64,000 nt of DNA from positions 186,001 to 250,000 of the forward strand of contig NZ_QLYX01000007.1 of the NCBI RefSeq assembly GCF_003289645.1. Direction: 5' to 3'. A program made the translations under genes and the position numbers. Source of the DNA: Actinomadura craniellae. GTDB taxonomy: Bacteria; Actinomycetota; Actinomycetes; Streptosporangiales; Streptosporangiaceae. Positions 9,289 through 16,855 of this stretch are shown here, in pieces. The notes under the pieces were generated by a model, which saw only the letters and a list, made by a program, of their open reading frames with translations, did not search any database and was not told where the DNA came from. Numbering within the stretch: position 1 is the first letter of the stretch; each line of letters begins with the position of its first letter.

Positions 9289-9729
9289 GTGGAGGAGATG
9301 GATCGCCAGATCATCGTGCTGTTGTCCCGTGACGGCCGGATGAGCTTCACCGACCTGGCGAAGGAAACGGGGCTGTCGGTGTCGGCGGTGCACCAGCGGG
9401 TGCGGCGGCTGCAGAAGCGTGGTGTGGTGCGCGGGTTCGCCGCCCAACTGGACGCCGAGGAGATCGGCCTGCCGTTGACCGCGTTCGTGTCGATCAAACC
9501 GATCGACCCGGCCGCTCCCGACGACGCCCCCGAACGGCTGGCCCATCTCGAGGAGATCGAGGCGTGTCACTCGGTGGCGGGGGAGGAGAGCTACATCCTC
9601 AAGGTGCGGGTGAGCTCGCCGGGCGAGCTCGAGGAATTGCTGCAGAAGATCCGCGCCGCGGCCAACGTGGCGACCCGTACCACCGTGGTGCTCAGCACTC
9701 CCTACGAGGGGCGCCCGCCCCGGCTGTGA
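9289..9729 (+). CDS. Lrp/AsnC-family regulator
   Basis: A 146-residue regulator: winged helix-turn-helix at about 4-55 (MDRQIIVLLSRDGRMSFTDL, SAVHQRVRRL), then an alpha/beta RAM ligand-binding domain ending VATRTTVVLSTPYEG. GTG at 9289 lies close behind a TAGGTT that could be a -10 box, suggesting leaderless translation; ATG at 9298 is the alternative. Lrp proteins usually sense amino acids. Its closeness to a lysine-degradation locus three kilobases away makes lysine or a relative a possible ligand, which is inference only. It is convergent with the FHA gene with ten bases between the stops. Confidence 0.85.
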   Translation: MEEMDRQIIVLLSRDGRMSFTDLAKETGLSVSAVHQRVRRLQKRGVVRGFAAQLDAEEIGLPLTAFVSIKPIDPAAPDDAPERLAHLEEIEACHSVAGEESYILKVRVSSPGELEELLQKIRAAANVATRTTVVLSTPYEGRPPRL

Positions 9730-9739
9730 GCCTGTGGGC

Positions 9740-10294
9740 TCAGCCGCGCAGGTCCGGTGCGGCGGCGATGAACCGGGTGTTGCCGAAGCCGATCTCGTCG
9801 CCGGGGCGGACCCGGGCGGGCCCGGTCAGCCGCCAGCCGTTGATCCGGGTGCCGTTCATGGACCCCAGGTCGGAGACCATCCAGCCGCCCTCGTCGCTCT
9901 GGTAGATCTCGGCGTGGAACCGGGAGACGGTCGGGTCGGTGAGGATGAAGTGGCAGCCGGGCGCCCGCCCGACCACGATCTTCTTCGGTTCGGGCGGTGG
10001 CAGCGCGAACCGCGGCAGCCGGGGGGCCCGCCACGCCGATTCCAGCCGGGCGGTCATCGACGACAGCGAGGTGACCAGGCCGGTGAGCCGGTTGACGACC
10101 CGGTTGCCCGAGGGCAGGTCGTGCACGATGTCGGCCAGTTCGGCGTTGCTGCGGGCGCGCAGCACCTGGTCGACCCGGCGCTCGAAGGTCTCGTGGGACA
10201 TGCGTCCCTCGGCGACGCGATCGCTGAGCTCCCGGAGCACTTTGTCGCGTTCGGTGTCGGACGCTCTCACCGGGGGAAAAGGCTGACCGTCCAT
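9740..10294 (-). CDS. DUF1707-FHA domain protein
   Basis: A 184-residue protein with two parts. Residues about 9-62 (RASDTERDKVLRELSDRVAEGR) are a DUF1707 domain, typical of actinobacteria. Residues about 100-180 form a forkhead-associated domain with the phosphothreonine-binding signature GRAPGCHFILTDPTVSRFHA and NGTRING. It should bind phosphorylated proteins and so act downstream of Ser/Thr protein kinases; the partner is unknown. There is no signal peptide or membrane helix. Confidence 0.85.
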   Translation of the reverse strand: MDGQPFPPVRASDTERDKVLRELSDRVAEGRMSHETFERRVDQVLRARSNAELADIVHDLPSGNRVVNRLTGLVTSLSSMTARLESAWRAPRLPRFALPPPEPKKIVVGRAPGCHFILTDPTVSRFHAEIYQSDEGGWMVSDLGSMNGTRINGWRLTGPARVRPGDEIGFGNTRFIAAAPDLRG

Positions 10295-10339
10295 GTCGTG
10301 AGTATTCAGTTCCCGTTCGCCGCTGTCCAGCGTGGAGGA

Positions 10340-10372
10340 GCCGGGCGCCCCTCGGGGGGTGAGACGCCCGGC
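10340..10372 (-). terminator. Hairpin after acyl-CoA dehydrogenase
   Basis: GCCGGGCG pairs with CGCCCGGC around a 17-base loop that can fold further (CCCC with GGGG). It lies 20 bases beyond the dehydrogenase stop on the minus strand and upstream of the FHA gene. Confidence 0.55.
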
Positions 10373-10391
10373 ATTCCCGGAAAGTTCGGGT

Positions 10392-11606
10392 TCAGCGCGC
10401 CAGCAGATCGCGGGCGATGTGGGTGACCTGGATCTCGTCGGTGCCGGCGTAGATCTGGAAGGACTTGGCGTCGCGGGCCAGCTGCTCCACCCGGTACTCG
10501 GACATGTAACCGTTGCCGCCGAACAGTTGCACGGCCTCCTGGGCGACCTCGGCGGCGGCCTGGGCGGCGTACAGCTTCATCGCGGACGCCTCGGCGAGGG
10601 TGGGGGTGCGGCCGGCCCGCTGCATCTCGATGTGCCGGAAGACCAGGTTCTGCACGTTCAGCCGGGCGACCTCCATCTTGGCGAGCTTGAGCTGGATCAG
10701 CTGGTAGTCGCCGATCGGGCGGTCCCACAGCACCCGGGTCCTGGCGTAGTCGACCGACAGCCGCAGGCATTCCTCGATGACGCCCAGCGCCATCGCGACG
10801 ACGCCCGCCCGCTCGGTGACGAAGTTCTGCCGGGCCGACTCGCGGCCGCCGCCGGAGCCGCCGGCCAGTAGCCGGTCGGCGCCGGCCCGCACGTCGCTGA
10901 GGAACAGCTCGCCGGTGGGGGAGGAGTGCAGGCCCATCTTGCGCAGCGGCCGGCTCTGCTCCAGGCCGGGCATGCCACGGTCGAGGACGAAGGTGAGGAT
11001 CTCGCGGTCGCGCGGGTCCCGGCCGTCGTCGAGCTTGCAGTAGAACACGATCACGTCCGCGTACGGGCCGTTGGTGATGAAGGTCTTGGAGCCGTTGATG
11101 ACGTAGTCGTCCCCGACCTTTTTGGCGGTGGCCTGCATGCCGCCGAAGGCGTCGCTGCCGGAGTTCGGTTCGGTGATGGCCCAGGCGCCGACCTTCTCCA
11201 GGGTGAGCAGGTCCAGCGCCCAGCGCTCCTTCTGCTCGGGGGTGCCGCGCTTCATGATCGTGCCGCCGGCCAGGCCGAGGCTGACGCCCATCGCGGTGAC
11301 CAGGCCGGGGGAGACCTTGCACAGCTCGATGATGGGCAGCATGGTCATGGCGGGGTTGCCGCCGCCGGTCCGCTCACCGGCCGCCGCGTCGCTCTCGCCG
11401 GCCCGCTCTCTGGCGAGCCGGGTGGTGAAGGACGAGCGGGCCATCTCGTCCATGCCGAAGGTGGAGTAGAGCTTGCGGATCAGGTCGTAGGGGGGCATCT
11501 CGCCCGCGTCGAGCGCGTCGAGGTGGGGGCGGACCTCAGCGTCGATCCAGTCGCGGACGGCGTCCCGGATCATCAGCTCTTCGTCGGACCACTCGATCAT
11601 CGGCAT
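10392..11606 (-). CDS. Acyl-CoA dehydrogenase
   Basis: A 404-residue FAD-dependent enzyme that introduces the alpha,beta double bond in an acyl-CoA thioester and passes electrons to electron-transfer flavoprotein. Family motifs are present: WAITEPNSGSDAFG, GSKTFITNGPYADVIVFYCK, QLFGGNGYMSEY and the C-terminal DEIQVTHIARDLLAR. Residues about 67-86 carry a short acidic/Gly insertion. ATG at 11606 follows GAAGGTGAG; an ATG two codons later is also possible. Substrate length is not evident. As a neighbour of lysine-degradation genes it might act on butyryl-type CoA esters, but it is a separate transcription unit. Confidence 0.88.
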   Translation of the reverse strand: MPMIEWSDEELMIRDAVRDWIDAEVRPHLDALDAGEMPPYDLIRKLYSTFGMDEMARSSFTTRLARERAGESDAAAGERTGGGNPAMTMLPIIELCKVSPGLVTAMGVSLGLAGGTIMKRGTPEQKERWALDLLTLEKVGAWAITEPNSGSDAFGGMQATAKKVGDDYVINGSKTFITNGPYADVIVFYCKLDDGRDPRDREILTFVLDRGMPGLEQSRPLRKMGLHSSPTGELFLSDVRAGADRLLAGGSGGGRESARQNFVTERAGVVAMALGVIEECLRLSVDYARTRVLWDRPIGDYQLIQLKLAKMEVARLNVQNLVFRHIEMQRAGRTPTLAEASAMKLYAAQAAAEVAQEAVQLFGGNGYMSEYRVEQLARDAKSFQIYAGTDEIQVTHIARDLLAR

Positions 11607-11650
11607 CTCACCTTCGGCTCGGTCGGAGACTCATCCAAGCAGAAGGCGAA

Positions 11651-11664
11651 AGCAAGCGCTTACC
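11651..11664. promoter_or_regulatory. Candidate TetR-type operator before acyl-CoA dehydrogenase
   Basis: AGCAAGCGCTTACC contains the palindrome AAGCGCTT and resembles CAAG-NN-CTTG sites of TetR repressors of acyl-CoA catabolism (KstR2/FadR types), with two mismatches. It lies 45 bases upstream of the dehydrogenase start, in a local AT-richer stretch. Confidence 0.4.
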
Positions 11665-11696
11665 CGAGGTTGTGTTTGATCTACAATGTAAAGGCG

Positions 11697-12773
11697 TCAG
11701 CCGGTGCAGCACACCACATCGGCCAGCACCCCACCCCCGGCAGTGCACCGATCAGCGGCGGGGCTGTCGTAGACGACCATCACCCGCAGGTCCGCGCCGG
11801 AGCCCTCGTCGAGCACCGCGATGCCCTCGGCGTGGTCCTCGCCGTCGCCGTGCGGCAGTTCGCCGAGCACCTGCAGCTCGTCGCGGTGCACCACGTCGGC
11901 GGCGCCGACCGTGCAGGCGCCCTTCCAGCGCAGCACGCGGACGGGACCGCTGAGCGACATGCTCGGCCCGGCCAGGACGAGCAGGTCGTCGCCGTGCGGG
12001 CACAGGTCGCGGATGCCCAGGCCGCGCAGGTCCAGGAAATGGGTGCGGTAGCGCTCCCCGCCGTCGATGCGCCGCAGCCGCAGCCGGTGCGGGTCGTCGG
12101 GGTCGGTCTCGGGGTGGATCTCGATGAGGACGGCCCAGCCGCGCAGCACCGGGCCGCGCAGCCCGATGTAGAGCCGCTCGCCGTGCGCGGCGATGCCCTC
12201 GATGTCCACCCCGTTGTCCTTGCCGGGCAGCGCCAGGAACGGGGCGAGGTGGGGGTCGTCGGCGAGCAGGTCGGTGAGGGAGTCGCCGCGCCCGCCCAGC
12301 ACCGCGGCGGTGCGCTCGCCGTCCGCGGCGACGATCTCGGGCGGCCCGTCGGAGCCGGCGGCCAGGGGCAGCCTGGCGAGGATGAAGCGGTTCTCCTCGC
12401 GCAGCACGGTGGCCAGCCGCCGGCGCGCCTTGGCGTTGGAGTGGCCGGGCTTGATGCGGCGGCGCTTGAGGCTGTGCGAGCCGACCGCCCACAGCCAGCC
12501 GTCGTGCCGGGCCAGTCCCTCGATGTCGGCCTCCTCGTCGCGGCCGGCGGGCAGGTCGACGTAGTCGGCGAGCGCGAAGGTGCGCTGGTCGCCGTAGCCG
12601 GTGACGCGGCCTTCCTCGTCGGTGGCGGCGGTCAGCCGTTCGACCGTGGCGGTCTCGTCGCCGGCCACCCAGAGGCAGTCTCCGTCGCGGCGTACGGCCG
12701 ACAGGTTGGTATGCGTCTCGGCGGCACGGCTGTCATGGCCGAAACTCAGCTCGACCTGTCGCTCTACGAACAT
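11697..12773 (-). CDS. DUF3616 protein
   Basis: A 358-residue protein of unknown role that matches the DUF3616 family in overall pattern: repeated short blades such as NLSAVRRDGDCLWVAGDE, DIEGLARHDGWLWAVGSHS, VDIEGIAAHGERLYIGLRG and GIRDLCPHGDDLLVLAGPS. The IEGLA/IEGIA repeats suggest a beta-propeller. There is no signal peptide, so it is probably cytosolic. The ATG lies six bases behind a GATTAT box and may be leaderless. It is between the dehydrogenase and kamA, all on the minus strand, but with about 90-100 bases on each side, so operon membership is doubtful. Confidence 0.75.
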   Translation of the reverse strand: MFVERQVELSFGHDSRAAETHTNLSAVRRDGDCLWVAGDETATVERLTAATDEEGRVTGYGDQRTFALADYVDLPAGRDEEADIEGLARHDGWLWAVGSHSLKRRRIKPGHSNAKARRRLATVLREENRFILARLPLAAGSDGPPEIVAADGERTAAVLGGRGDSLTDLLADDPHLAPFLALPGKDNGVDIEGIAAHGERLYIGLRGPVLRGWAVLIEIHPETDPDDPHRLRLRRIDGGERYRTHFLDLRGLGIRDLCPHGDDLLVLAGPSMSLSGPVRVLRWKGACTVGAADVVHRDELQVLGELPHGDGEDHAEGIAVLDEGSGADLRVMVVYDSPAADRCTAGGGVLADVVCCTG

Positions 12774-12873
12774 GCGGGCATAATCCCATATGCCCCCCAG
12801 GTCAGCCCGGCTTGTCCGGTCGGGCGGTGCTCGCCGCCGCTTCCACCTCGCTCGGTCGCTACGCGTCCCTCGC

Positions 12874-14259
12874 TCAGGCGGCGGCGCGGGCGCGCCACCA
12901 GTCGCGGCCCGCGGCGGGCAGGGTGTGGATCGGGTCGTAGTAGGCGTACCGGCGGGTGAGGGCGTCCTCGTCGTCGGTCTCCAGGCCGGTGCGGTAGTTC
13001 TTGGTCCAGTAGGAGATCCCGCGCTCGCGGTCGTAGTCGGCGGGCTGGTGCACCCAGCGCTTGCCGACGTAGGGGACGTCGCACACCAGTCGCGGGGTGG
13101 CGAAGCCGGGCAGGTAGCCCATGATGGCGTGCTGCAGGTCCTGGGCCTCCCACAGCGGCAGCCGCCAGTGCTCGCTGGCGGGGATCATGTCGCACAGGTA
13201 GAGGTAGTAGGGCATGATCTGGGCCTCGTCGAGCAGGGCGAAGCACAGGTCGAGCAGGTCGGCGGGGTCGTCGTTGACCCCGCGCAGCAGGACGCCCTGG
13301 TTGCGGACGTCGCGGACACCGGCCTCCAGCATCGCGGTGGCGGCGCGGGCAACCAGGGGCGTCACCGACCGGGCGGTGTTGACGTGGGTGTGCACGGCGA
13401 GCTGTGCGCCGCGGGCGCGGGCCTTGCGGGCCAGGCGTTCCATGCCCGCCCGCACCTCGTCCTGCAGCCAGTGCTGGGGCAGGCCCATCAGTGCCTTGGA
13501 GGCCAGCCGGATGTCGCGGACGCTGTCGATGTCGAGCAGGCGGTCCACGAAGGACTCCAGCCGGGGCCAGGGCAGGTTGGCGACGTCGCCGCCGGAGACG
13601 ACGACGTCGCGGACGCCGGGGGTGCGGCGCAGGTAGTCGAGCATGGCCTCGTGCCGATCGGTCGGCTTCAGCCCGAAGCGGTGTTTGGCCACCGCGGGCG
13701 TGGAGGTGCCGACCAGGTCCATGCGGGTGCAGTGCCCGCAGTACTGCGGGCAGGTGGGCAGCAGTTCGGCCAGGACTTTGGTCGGGTAGCGGTGGGTCAG
13801 CCCCTCCACGGCCCACATCTCGGCTTCGTGCAGGGAGTCGCGGGCGGCGTACGGGTGTGAGGGCCAGTCGGTGCGCCGGTCGGAGTGGATCGGGATCATG
13901 TAGCGGCGGACCGGGTCGGCGCGGAACGCCTCGCCGCCGGAGGTGTCCATCGTGTTGAGCATCTGCGGGGTGACCAGCATGGACATGGTGGCTGTGGTGG
14001 TCTGGTCGCGTTCCAGGTCGGCGTAGAACGTTTCGTCGACGAGGTCGCCGAGCACCGCGCGCAGCTGGCGGATGTTCTTGACGCAGTGCGCGCGCTGCCA
14101 CTGTGCGGACTCCCAGTCGGCGGTGGTGACGTCGCGCCAGCCGGGCAGCCGCTGCCAGTCGGGTTCGGCGAGCGGGCGCCGGCGGTAGGTATAGGGCTGC
14201 CGGGCCGGGCCGGTCATCTCGCCGGTCATTTCGGGGATCGCAGGAACCTCAGGAAGCAT
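12874..14259 (-). CDS. kamA: Lysine 2,3-aminomutase, radical SAM/PLP
   Basis: A 461-residue radical SAM enzyme of the KamA family, converting L-lysine to L-beta-lysine, the first step of lysine fermentation. The 4Fe-4S ligands are Cys170, Cys174 and Cys177 in CPQYCGHC. Conserved segments follow: VVSGGDVANLP, NQGVLLRGVND, YYLYLCDM. The PLP lysine is probably Lys400 in CDVPYVGKRW, where clostridial enzymes have a glycine-rich PGGGGK, so this is a divergent subgroup. Asp357 (CDM) fits one substrate-amine carboxylate of the clostridial enzyme; the partner site may be Asn320. ATG at 14259 has AGGGG about 11 bases upstream. The gene is divergent from kdd, whose partners support lysine as substrate. 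Confidence 0.85.
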   Translation of the reverse strand: MLPEVPAIPEMTGEMTGPARQPYTYRRRPLAEPDWQRLPGWRDVTTADWESAQWQRAHCVKNIRQLRAVLGDLVDETFYADLERDQTTTATMSMLVTPQMLNTMDTSGGEAFRADPVRRYMIPIHSDRRTDWPSHPYAARDSLHEAEMWAVEGLTHRYPTKVLAELLPTCPQYCGHCTRMDLVGTSTPAVAKHRFGLKPTDRHEAMLDYLRRTPGVRDVVVSGGDVANLPWPRLESFVDRLLDIDSVRDIRLASKALMGLPQHWLQDEVRAGMERLARKARARGAQLAVHTHVNTARSVTPLVARAATAMLEAGVRDVRNQGVLLRGVNDDPADLLDLCFALLDEAQIMPYYLYLCDMIPASEHWRLPLWEAQDLQHAIMGYLPGFATPRLVCDVPYVGKRWVHQPADYDRERGISYWTKNYRTGLETDDEDALTRRYAYYDPIHTLPAAGRDWWRARAAA

Positions 14260-14321
14260 GGCACTGACCACCCCTCACACGATCGACTACAGAATGACTC
14301 TTGCATAGAACGAAGTGAACA

Positions 14322-14340
14322 GGAAGACTTCCGTTATAAC
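14322..14340. promoter_or_regulatory. Adjacent palindromes in the kamA-kdd divergent region
   Basis: GGAAGACTTCC (14322-14332) is directly followed by GTTATAAC (14333-14340), both palindromic, in an AT-rich 100-base intergenic region. TATAAC could be the -10 box of the kdd operon, so a regulator bound here could control both directions. Confidence 0.45.
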
Positions 14341-14361
14341 TTTGATCGTTGAGGATATTTT

Positions 14362-15465
14362 ATGGCCAACCTCGTGGGTGGGAAACGAGTGGACGAGCCC
14401 CGCGACGGCGCGCGGGCCGCCGGCGGAACGGGCTCGCCGGTCGGGCTGCACCGGGTGTTGTCCCCTGCCGGCGTGCTGCCACAGGCGGCCGACCGGCTCG
14501 ACACCGACCCCCGGCCGTGGCCCGACGAGGTGCTGATCCGGATCGAGCGCCTCAACCTGGACGCGGCGTCCTACCGCCAGTTGCACACCGAGCACGGCGG
14601 CGATCCGGCGGCGATCCGCGCGGCGGTGCTGGAGATCGTCCGGACCCGGGGGAAGATGCACAACCCGGTCACCGGTTCGGGCGGCATGCTCGTGGGGACC
14701 GTCGCGGCGGCGGGTCCCCGCTCCCCGCTGGGGCTGCGGCCCGGCGACCGGGTCGCGACCCTGGTCTCCCTCACCCTGACCCCGCTGGAGATCACCGACG
14801 GCCTGGCCCGCTGGGACGGCCGCGGCGAGCAGGTCCCGGCCGACGGCCACGCCATCCTGTTCGCCCGCTCGGTGGCCGCGGTGCTCCCGCCCGACCTGCC
14901 GGTGCCGCTGGCCCTGGCGGCGCTCGACGTGTGCGGCGCCCCGGCCCTCACCCGCCGGGTCGTCGGCGGGTACCGCGACCCGGTGGTGGCGGTGCTGGGC
15001 GCGGCCGGCAAGAGCGGGTCCCTGGCCCTGGCCTCGGCCCGCCGGGCGGGCGCCCGCCGGCTGCTCGGCGTGGTGCCCGACGCGGCCGAGGCCGCCCGGC
15101 TGGAGCGCTCCGGGCTGGCCGACGCCGTCGTGCGGGCCGACGCCCGCGACCCGGTCGCGGTCTCCGCGGCCGTGGCGGACGCGGGCGGCCCGGCGGACGT
15201 GACCGTGGTGTGCGTGGACGTCCCCGGGTGCGAGCACGGGGCGATCCTGGCCACCGCGCCCGGCGGCACGGTGGTCTTCTTCTCGATGGCGACGTCGTTC
15301 CCGGCCGCCGCGCTGGGCGCCGAGGGGCTGGCCGCGGACGTCACGATGCTGATCGGCAACGGGTACGTGCCCGGCCATGCGGAGATGGCGCTGGACCTGC
15401 TGCGTTCCGAGCCGGGAGTTCGTGATCTGTTCGCCGCCCGGCTGGAAGGCGATCCGGGACAATGA
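14362..15465 (+). CDS. kdd: L-erythro-3,5-diaminohexanoate dehydrogenase
   Basis: A 367-residue NAD(P)-dependent dehydrogenase expected to oxidise and deaminate 3,5-diaminohexanoate to 5-amino-3-oxohexanoate, the step after the two lysine mutases. The Rossmann region is visible (PVVAVLGAAGKSGSLALASARR) and the segment VPGCEHGAILATAPGGTVVF is characteristic of Kdd rather than of general medium-chain alcohol dehydrogenases. ATG at 14362 has GAGGA six bases upstream. The first 25 residues are a poorly conserved leader. It is the first gene of the kdd-DUF2252-kamD-kamE-kal operon. Confidence 0.87.
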   Translation: MANLVGGKRVDEPRDGARAAGGTGSPVGLHRVLSPAGVLPQAADRLDTDPRPWPDEVLIRIERLNLDAASYRQLHTEHGGDPAAIRAAVLEIVRTRGKMHNPVTGSGGMLVGTVAAAGPRSPLGLRPGDRVATLVSLTLTPLEITDGLARWDGRGEQVPADGHAILFARSVAAVLPPDLPVPLALAALDVCGAPALTRRVVGGYRDPVVAVLGAAGKSGSLALASARRAGARRLLGVVPDAAEAARLERSGLADAVVRADARDPVAVSAAVADAGGPADVTVVCVDVPGCEHGAILATAPGGTVVFFSMATSFPAAALGAEGLAADVTMLIGNGYVPGHAEMALDLLRSEPGVRDLFAARLEGDPGQ

Positions 15466-15508
15466 GCCCGGACCCCGCCGACCGGACGATCACCGAGGAG
15501 AGCCCCCG

Positions 15509-16855
15509 ATGTCCAGCATCATCGAGTCGCTGCACCAGCGCGACCCACAGGACCGTCAGGACCAGATCGTGGCGGTCCTGGTGGACGCCTTCGAGGAACT
15601 GATGAAGGCGAGCCCGGCCGAGTTCCGGCGGCGGTTCCGCAAGATGGCCTCCGACCCCTTCGCGTTCTACCGGGGGAGCGCCTGCCTGTTCTACGCCGAC
15701 GTCGTCGACGACGAGGACCCCTGGGCCGACGAGCGCACCGGCCGGGTGTGGATCCAGGGCGACCTGCACGCCCAGAACTTCGGCACCTACATGAATGACG
15801 ACGGCGTGTTCGTCTTCGACGTCAACGACTTCGACGAGGCCTACGTCGGCCACTTCACCTGGGACATCAAGCGTCTGGTGGCCAGCGTGGCGTTGCTGGC
15901 CTGGACCAAGGCGATCTCCGACGCCGACATCCGCCGCATGATCGAGACGTATGTGCGCGCCTACGTCGACCAGGTGCGCTACTTCGCCGAGAACACCGGC
16001 GACCAGCAGTGGGCGCTGACCCTCGACACCACCGACGGTCACACCCGCGACGTGCTCATCCAGGCGCTGGCCTCCACCCGGATCGACCTGCTGGCGGGCA
16101 AGACCCTGGTGGAGGAGCACGAGCGGCGGTTCAGGTCCGGCCCGGGCGTGCGCCGGCTCGGCCCCGAGGAGCGGGCCCGGGTGGAGGCGGCCTACCTGGA
16201 GTACCTGACGACGATCCCGCAGGAGAAGCGCTTCAGCAGCATCACCTACGCCGTCAAGGACATCGTGGGCGCCTCCGGGTTCGGCATCGGCTCGGCCGGG
16301 CTGGCGGCGTACAACATCCTGGTGGAGGGCCGCAGCCAGGCGCTGGAGAACGACGTCATCCTCTCCCTCAAGCAGGGCAACGTGGCCGCCCCCAGCCGGG
16401 TCGTCCCCGACCCCCGGATCCGCGAGTACTTCCTGCACCACGGCCACCGCACCGCGGTCTCGCGGCGCGCCCTGCAGGCCAACACCGACCCGTGGCTGGG
16501 GTACACCGAGATCGACGGCGTCGGCTACGTGGTGCAGGAACTGTCCCCCTACGAGGAGGACCTCGACTGGTCGGGCCTGTCCGAGCCCGCCGAGATGCTC
16601 CCCGTGCTGGACGACCTCGGCCGCGCCACCGCCAAGATCCACTGCGTGTCCGACAGCGACTCCGACCACAGCCTGGTGACCTTCCAGGTGGAGGACGCGA
16701 TCGCCGCGGTGATCGGCCCCGACGAGGGCGGGTTCGTCGAGGCGATGGTGCGGTTCGGCATGGACTACGCGGCGATCGTCCGCGACGACCACCGGCTGTT
16801 CGTGGACGCCTTCCGCAACGGCCAGATCCCCGGATTGGAGGCCGGTTCGGCATGA
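15509..16855 (+). CDS. DUF2252 protein within the lysine operon
   Basis: A 448-residue DUF2252 protein of unproven function. The pattern recalls the aminoglycoside-phosphotransferase/protein-kinase-like fold: GDLHAQNFG with Asp85, His87 and Asn90, then FDVNDFDE with Asp104, Asp107 and Asp109, and WDIKR at 118-122. These resemble a catalytic-loop Asp/Asn and metal-binding Asp. It follows kdd by 43 bases, and its TGA overlaps the ATG of kamD, so it is co-translated with the mutase. That placement suggests a job in lysine fermentation, for instance mutase maintenance or phosphorylation of an intermediate; neither is established. GAGGAGAG precedes the ATG. Confidence 0.85.
   Translation: MSSIIESLHQRDPQDRQDQIVAVLVDAFEELMKASPAEFRRRFRKMASDPFAFYRGSACLFYADVVDDEDPWADERTGRVWIQGDLHAQNFGTYMNDDGVFVFDVNDFDEAYVGHFTWDIKRLVASVALLAWTKAISDADIRRMIETYVRAYVDQVRYFAENTGDQQWALTLDTTDGHTRDVLIQALASTRIDLLAGKTLVEEHERRFRSGPGVRRLGPEERARVEAAYLEYLTTIPQEKRFSSITYAVKDIVGASGFGIGSAGLAAYNILVEGRSQALENDVILSLKQGNVAAPSRVVPDPRIREYFLHHGHRTAVSRRALQANTDPWLGYTEIDGVGYVVQELSPYEEDLDWSGLSEPAEMLPVLDDLGRATAKIHCVSDSDSDHSLVTFQVEDAIAAVIGPDEGGFVEAMVRFGMDYAAIVRDDHRLFVDAFRNGQIPGLEAGSA

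Noticed and set aside
14260-14361. Cobalamin riboswitch expected before a B12 mutase operon
   Set aside because: The 102-base gap is too short for the B12 aptamer, and no B12-box-like sequence was seen.
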